DNA of 64,000 nt from Acidobacteriota bacterium (GTDB lineage Bacteria; Acidobacteriota; Terriglobia; Terriglobales; Acidobacteriaceae), in NCBI GenBank assembly GCA_021806005.1, contig JAJZDM010000003.1, positions 1-64,000 on the forward strand, written 5' to 3'. Every line of letters begins with the position of its first letter. Position 1 is the first letter of the stretch. The translations under genes and the position numbers were made by a program. The notes under the pieces were generated by a model. It had not been told where the DNA came from. It worked only from the letters and a program-made list of their open reading frames with translations, and searched no databases. Shown here in pieces: positions 62,379 to 64,000 of this stretch.

Positions 62379-63092
62379 TCACTGCCGCTCCGCTGAGCCT
62401 CGCAAGGGATCAGGATCCACTGCATCGATTGTAGCCGAGCCGCGCTTGACTTCAAGCTCTTTGCTGCGCAGCAGGCTCACCACGTCTTCCATGGCCAGTT
62501 CCCAGCGGCGGCGCGCGATCTCCGGCTCCGTACCCAGCGCCGTGAGATAGACGGTCACCGCAAAGCCCTCCAGCGGACCGGAGAGATCCAGCAACGCCGG
62601 GCGAAGCACGAACTCCAGTGCGGCCTCAGCGTGGACCAGTCGCTGCGCCCTTCTTGCAATCCGGTCCATCCGGTCCTGTTGCTGATGAGCGGAGGCGAAG
62701 ACCGAACGCTCCCGCCACAGCAGATCGATGTAGCTGGCAAAGCCATAGCCCGCATCCTCCTCGGGCAGCATCAGTTCCAGGCGCAGGGCGTCGAGCCTCT
62801 CACAATGTTCCGCGTCGGGACCGGCGTCCGCGCCAGACCGCGCCAGCCGCCAAGCGTCACACTTGGCGGTGAGAAACGGCGATCGCGTGGCGTTGAGCGA
62901 GCGCAGCGCGCGGGCCAGGCAGGGGTTCTGTTCCGCCTCCGGAATCTCCGCGATGTCGTAAGGATTGGCGCGAAGGTCAATGAACCGCATCCCGGCGCCG
63001 GTGTTGGGCAGGCTTACGGCTCCCTCGGCGGACCAGGGAACGATCAGCACCGGTGAATCCAGAGAACACTCAGCAGTCCACTCGCACAGCAT
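62379..63092 (-). CDS. Hypothetical protein
   Basis: A soluble, helix-rich protein of 237 residues without a signal peptide or membrane segment. Blocks that look constrained are GMRFIDLRANPYDIAEIPEAEQNP, then LARALRSLNATRSPFLTAKCDAWRLA, YGFASYIDLLWRERSVFASAHQQ and GFAVTVYLTALGTEPEIARRRWELAMEDVV. The last segment resembles a paired-helix domain. I do not recognise a family or function. It lies 40 nt downstream of the YheT-type hydrolase on the same strand, so the two may be co-transcribed, and just before the tRNA-Arg gene. ATG 63092 is the first in-frame ATG. Confidence 0.7.
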   Translation of the reverse strand: MLCEWTAECSLDSPVLIVPWSAEGAVSLPNTGAGMRFIDLRANPYDIAEIPEAEQNPCLARALRSLNATRSPFLTAKCDAWRLARSGADAGPDAEHCERLDALRLELMLPEEDAGYGFASYIDLLWRERSVFASAHQQQDRMDRIARRAQRLVHAEAALEFVLRPALLDLSGPLEGFAVTVYLTALGTEPEIARRRWELAMEDVVSLLRSKELEVKRGSATIDAVDPDPLRGSAERQ

Positions 63093-63132
63093 CAGCCTTT
63101 AGGATACTGCACAACCACCGGCTGGCGTTGCG

Positions 63133-64000
63133 TCATGCGTGAGCCAGAACAAAGCGCAACGTGGTCTGCTCGGCCCAGTATCCGTCGTTACCGGTAGCGG
63201 GATCAGATGGCTCCAGAAAGGCGCAGTGACCCCCGTGGCCGGTCATCAGGAACACGATGTTGGGATTCTCTGCGATGATCTGGCGAGACTCTGCCCGGAT
63301 GCGAACAAACGGATCATCCTCAGCATGCAGAAGCAGCGTGGGCACCATAATACGGTCCAGCACGCGTGCGGCAGCCGCCCGGTGGTAGTAGTCGTCCGCC
63401 GACGCAAATCCGCAGTAGAGCGCGGTGATATGCTCATCGAACTCACGCAGCGAACCCACATGGTTCGCACGATGAGGATCATAAGCTCGCGGGAAGAGCG
63501 CTGCCTTCCGTCGAAAGCGCCGGACCAGATCACGAACGAACTTGCGCTCATAGATGCGGTTCCAGGGCTCATGCAGCGCATCGGCGGAGGCCGCCAGGTC
63601 CAGTGCCGGAGAGACTCCCACCACCGAACGCAGTTGCCGGGGCGCGCTGCTGCCCAGGTCGCCTGCCAGCTTGAGCACCAGATTCCCCCCCATGGAATAC
63701 CCGATCAACGCCACGGACTGCAATCCCTCTGTACTCACAAAGTGGTGCAGCACCCGCTCCACGTCCTGGGACAAGCCGGAGTGATACAAAGTTGGAGTGA
63801 GGCGCAGCATCTCATCTTTATTCCCGGGGCTGCAGTTGCGCATGTTCATACGAACCACATTCCAGCCGGCGCGCCACAGCTTGTTGGCATTGCCAATCAC
63901 GTACTGAGAGCGTGACGAGCCCTCCAGGCCATGCAGAATGATCGCCGTCGGGCACTCTGGCCGTTGCGGAAGCGCCTGCCAGTGGCACTCGCAGAGCACC
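63133..64000 (-). CDS. YheT-type alpha/beta hydrolase (N-terminus outside window)
   Basis: Predicted serine hydrolase of the YheT/ABHD1-3-like family. Visible are ILHGLEGSSRSQYVIGNANKLW (oxyanion region), VVRMNMRNCSPGNKD, nucleophile elbow LIGYSMGGNLVLKLAG, acid in LLLHAEDDPFV and His in TGHGGHCAFLEP. About 288 codons are present and the reading frame is open to the right edge, so some 20-50 N-terminal residues probably lie beyond the window. Such enzymes act on esters or lipids; the substrate is not known. The downstream hypothetical gene follows in the same direction. Confidence 0.88.
   Translation of the reverse strand, partial: VLCECHWQALPQRPECPTAIILHGLEGSSRSQYVIGNANKLWRAGWNVVRMNMRNCSPGNKDEMLRLTPTLYHSGLSQDVERVLHHFVSTEGLQSVALIGYSMGGNLVLKLAGDLGSSAPRQLRSVVGVSPALDLAASADALHEPWNRIYERKFVRDLVRRFRRKAALFPRAYDPHRANHVGSLREFDEHITALYCGFASADDYYHRAAAARVLDRIMVPTLLLHAEDDPFVRIRAESRQIIAENPNIVFLMTGHGGHCAFLEPSDPATGNDGYWAEQTTLRFVLAHA

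Noticed and set aside
1..64000. CRISPR arrays, rRNA or prophage
   Set aside because: No regularly spaced repeats, rRNA-like sequence, integrase or phage structural genes were found on reading through both strands.

Overview
The window looks like a chromosomal segment of an Acidobacteriota (Terriglobia/Acidobacteriaceae-type) bacterium. The grounds are high GC, two Oar/TonB-type receptors with a carboxypeptidase-like N-terminal domain, a tricorn-type S41 protease, a CRTAC1/ASPIC-UnbV protein beside multihaem cytochromes, a beta-propeller sensor kinase and a secretin with a C-terminal cohesin-like domain. This is inferred from gene content; no rRNA is present to confirm it.

Layout. 1-13 kb is mostly one minus-strand series: secretin gspD, two pseudopilins, an M48 metallopeptidase, queF, an MFS transporter and a family-2 glycosyltransferase, with a PagL-like lipid A deacylase beyond. 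The series is split between the M48 peptidase and queF by a 3089-bp mobile element (4305-7393). It has perfect 22-bp inverted repeats, an 8-bp target duplication (GCGCCTGG), an IS1-family transposase and three passenger genes: a small GGxKGG protein, an XRE-HTH/ImmA-IrrE metallopeptidase and its upstream partner. This is the most interesting object in the window.

13-22 kb: smpB, a trans-sulfuration PLP enzyme, pepA, uxaC, an ECF sigma factor fused to a zf-HC2 anti-sigma-like module, and cydAB. 22-34 kb: an intact tricorn-type protease, a lower-GC S33-like hydrolase, a broken patatin gene, two tandem paralogous Oar-type receptors and, between them, a frameshifted C-terminal relic of a second tricorn protease. 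This suggests a duplicated and partly decayed protease/receptor region. tRNA-Lys(TTT) follows.

34-52 kb: two membrane proteins, argS, a GH28 pectinase with a FadR-type regulator beside it (a possible link to uxaC for hexuronate use), a pabB-pabC fusion, an EF-P family protein with a YeiP/EfpL-type loop, korAB (2-oxoacid:ferredoxin oxidoreductase), a large Tat-exported GH2 enzyme, a HugZ-like protein and lolA.

52-64 kb: a minus-strand cluster of CRTAC1 protein, five-haem cytochrome/TPR protein and monohaem cytochrome c. It is divergent from a propeller histidine kinase / NarL-type regulator / secreted hypothetical protein operon. Then come tRNA-Arg(TCT), a conserved-looking hypothetical protein and a partial YheT-type hydrolase at the right edge. 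No rRNA, CRISPR array or prophage was seen.
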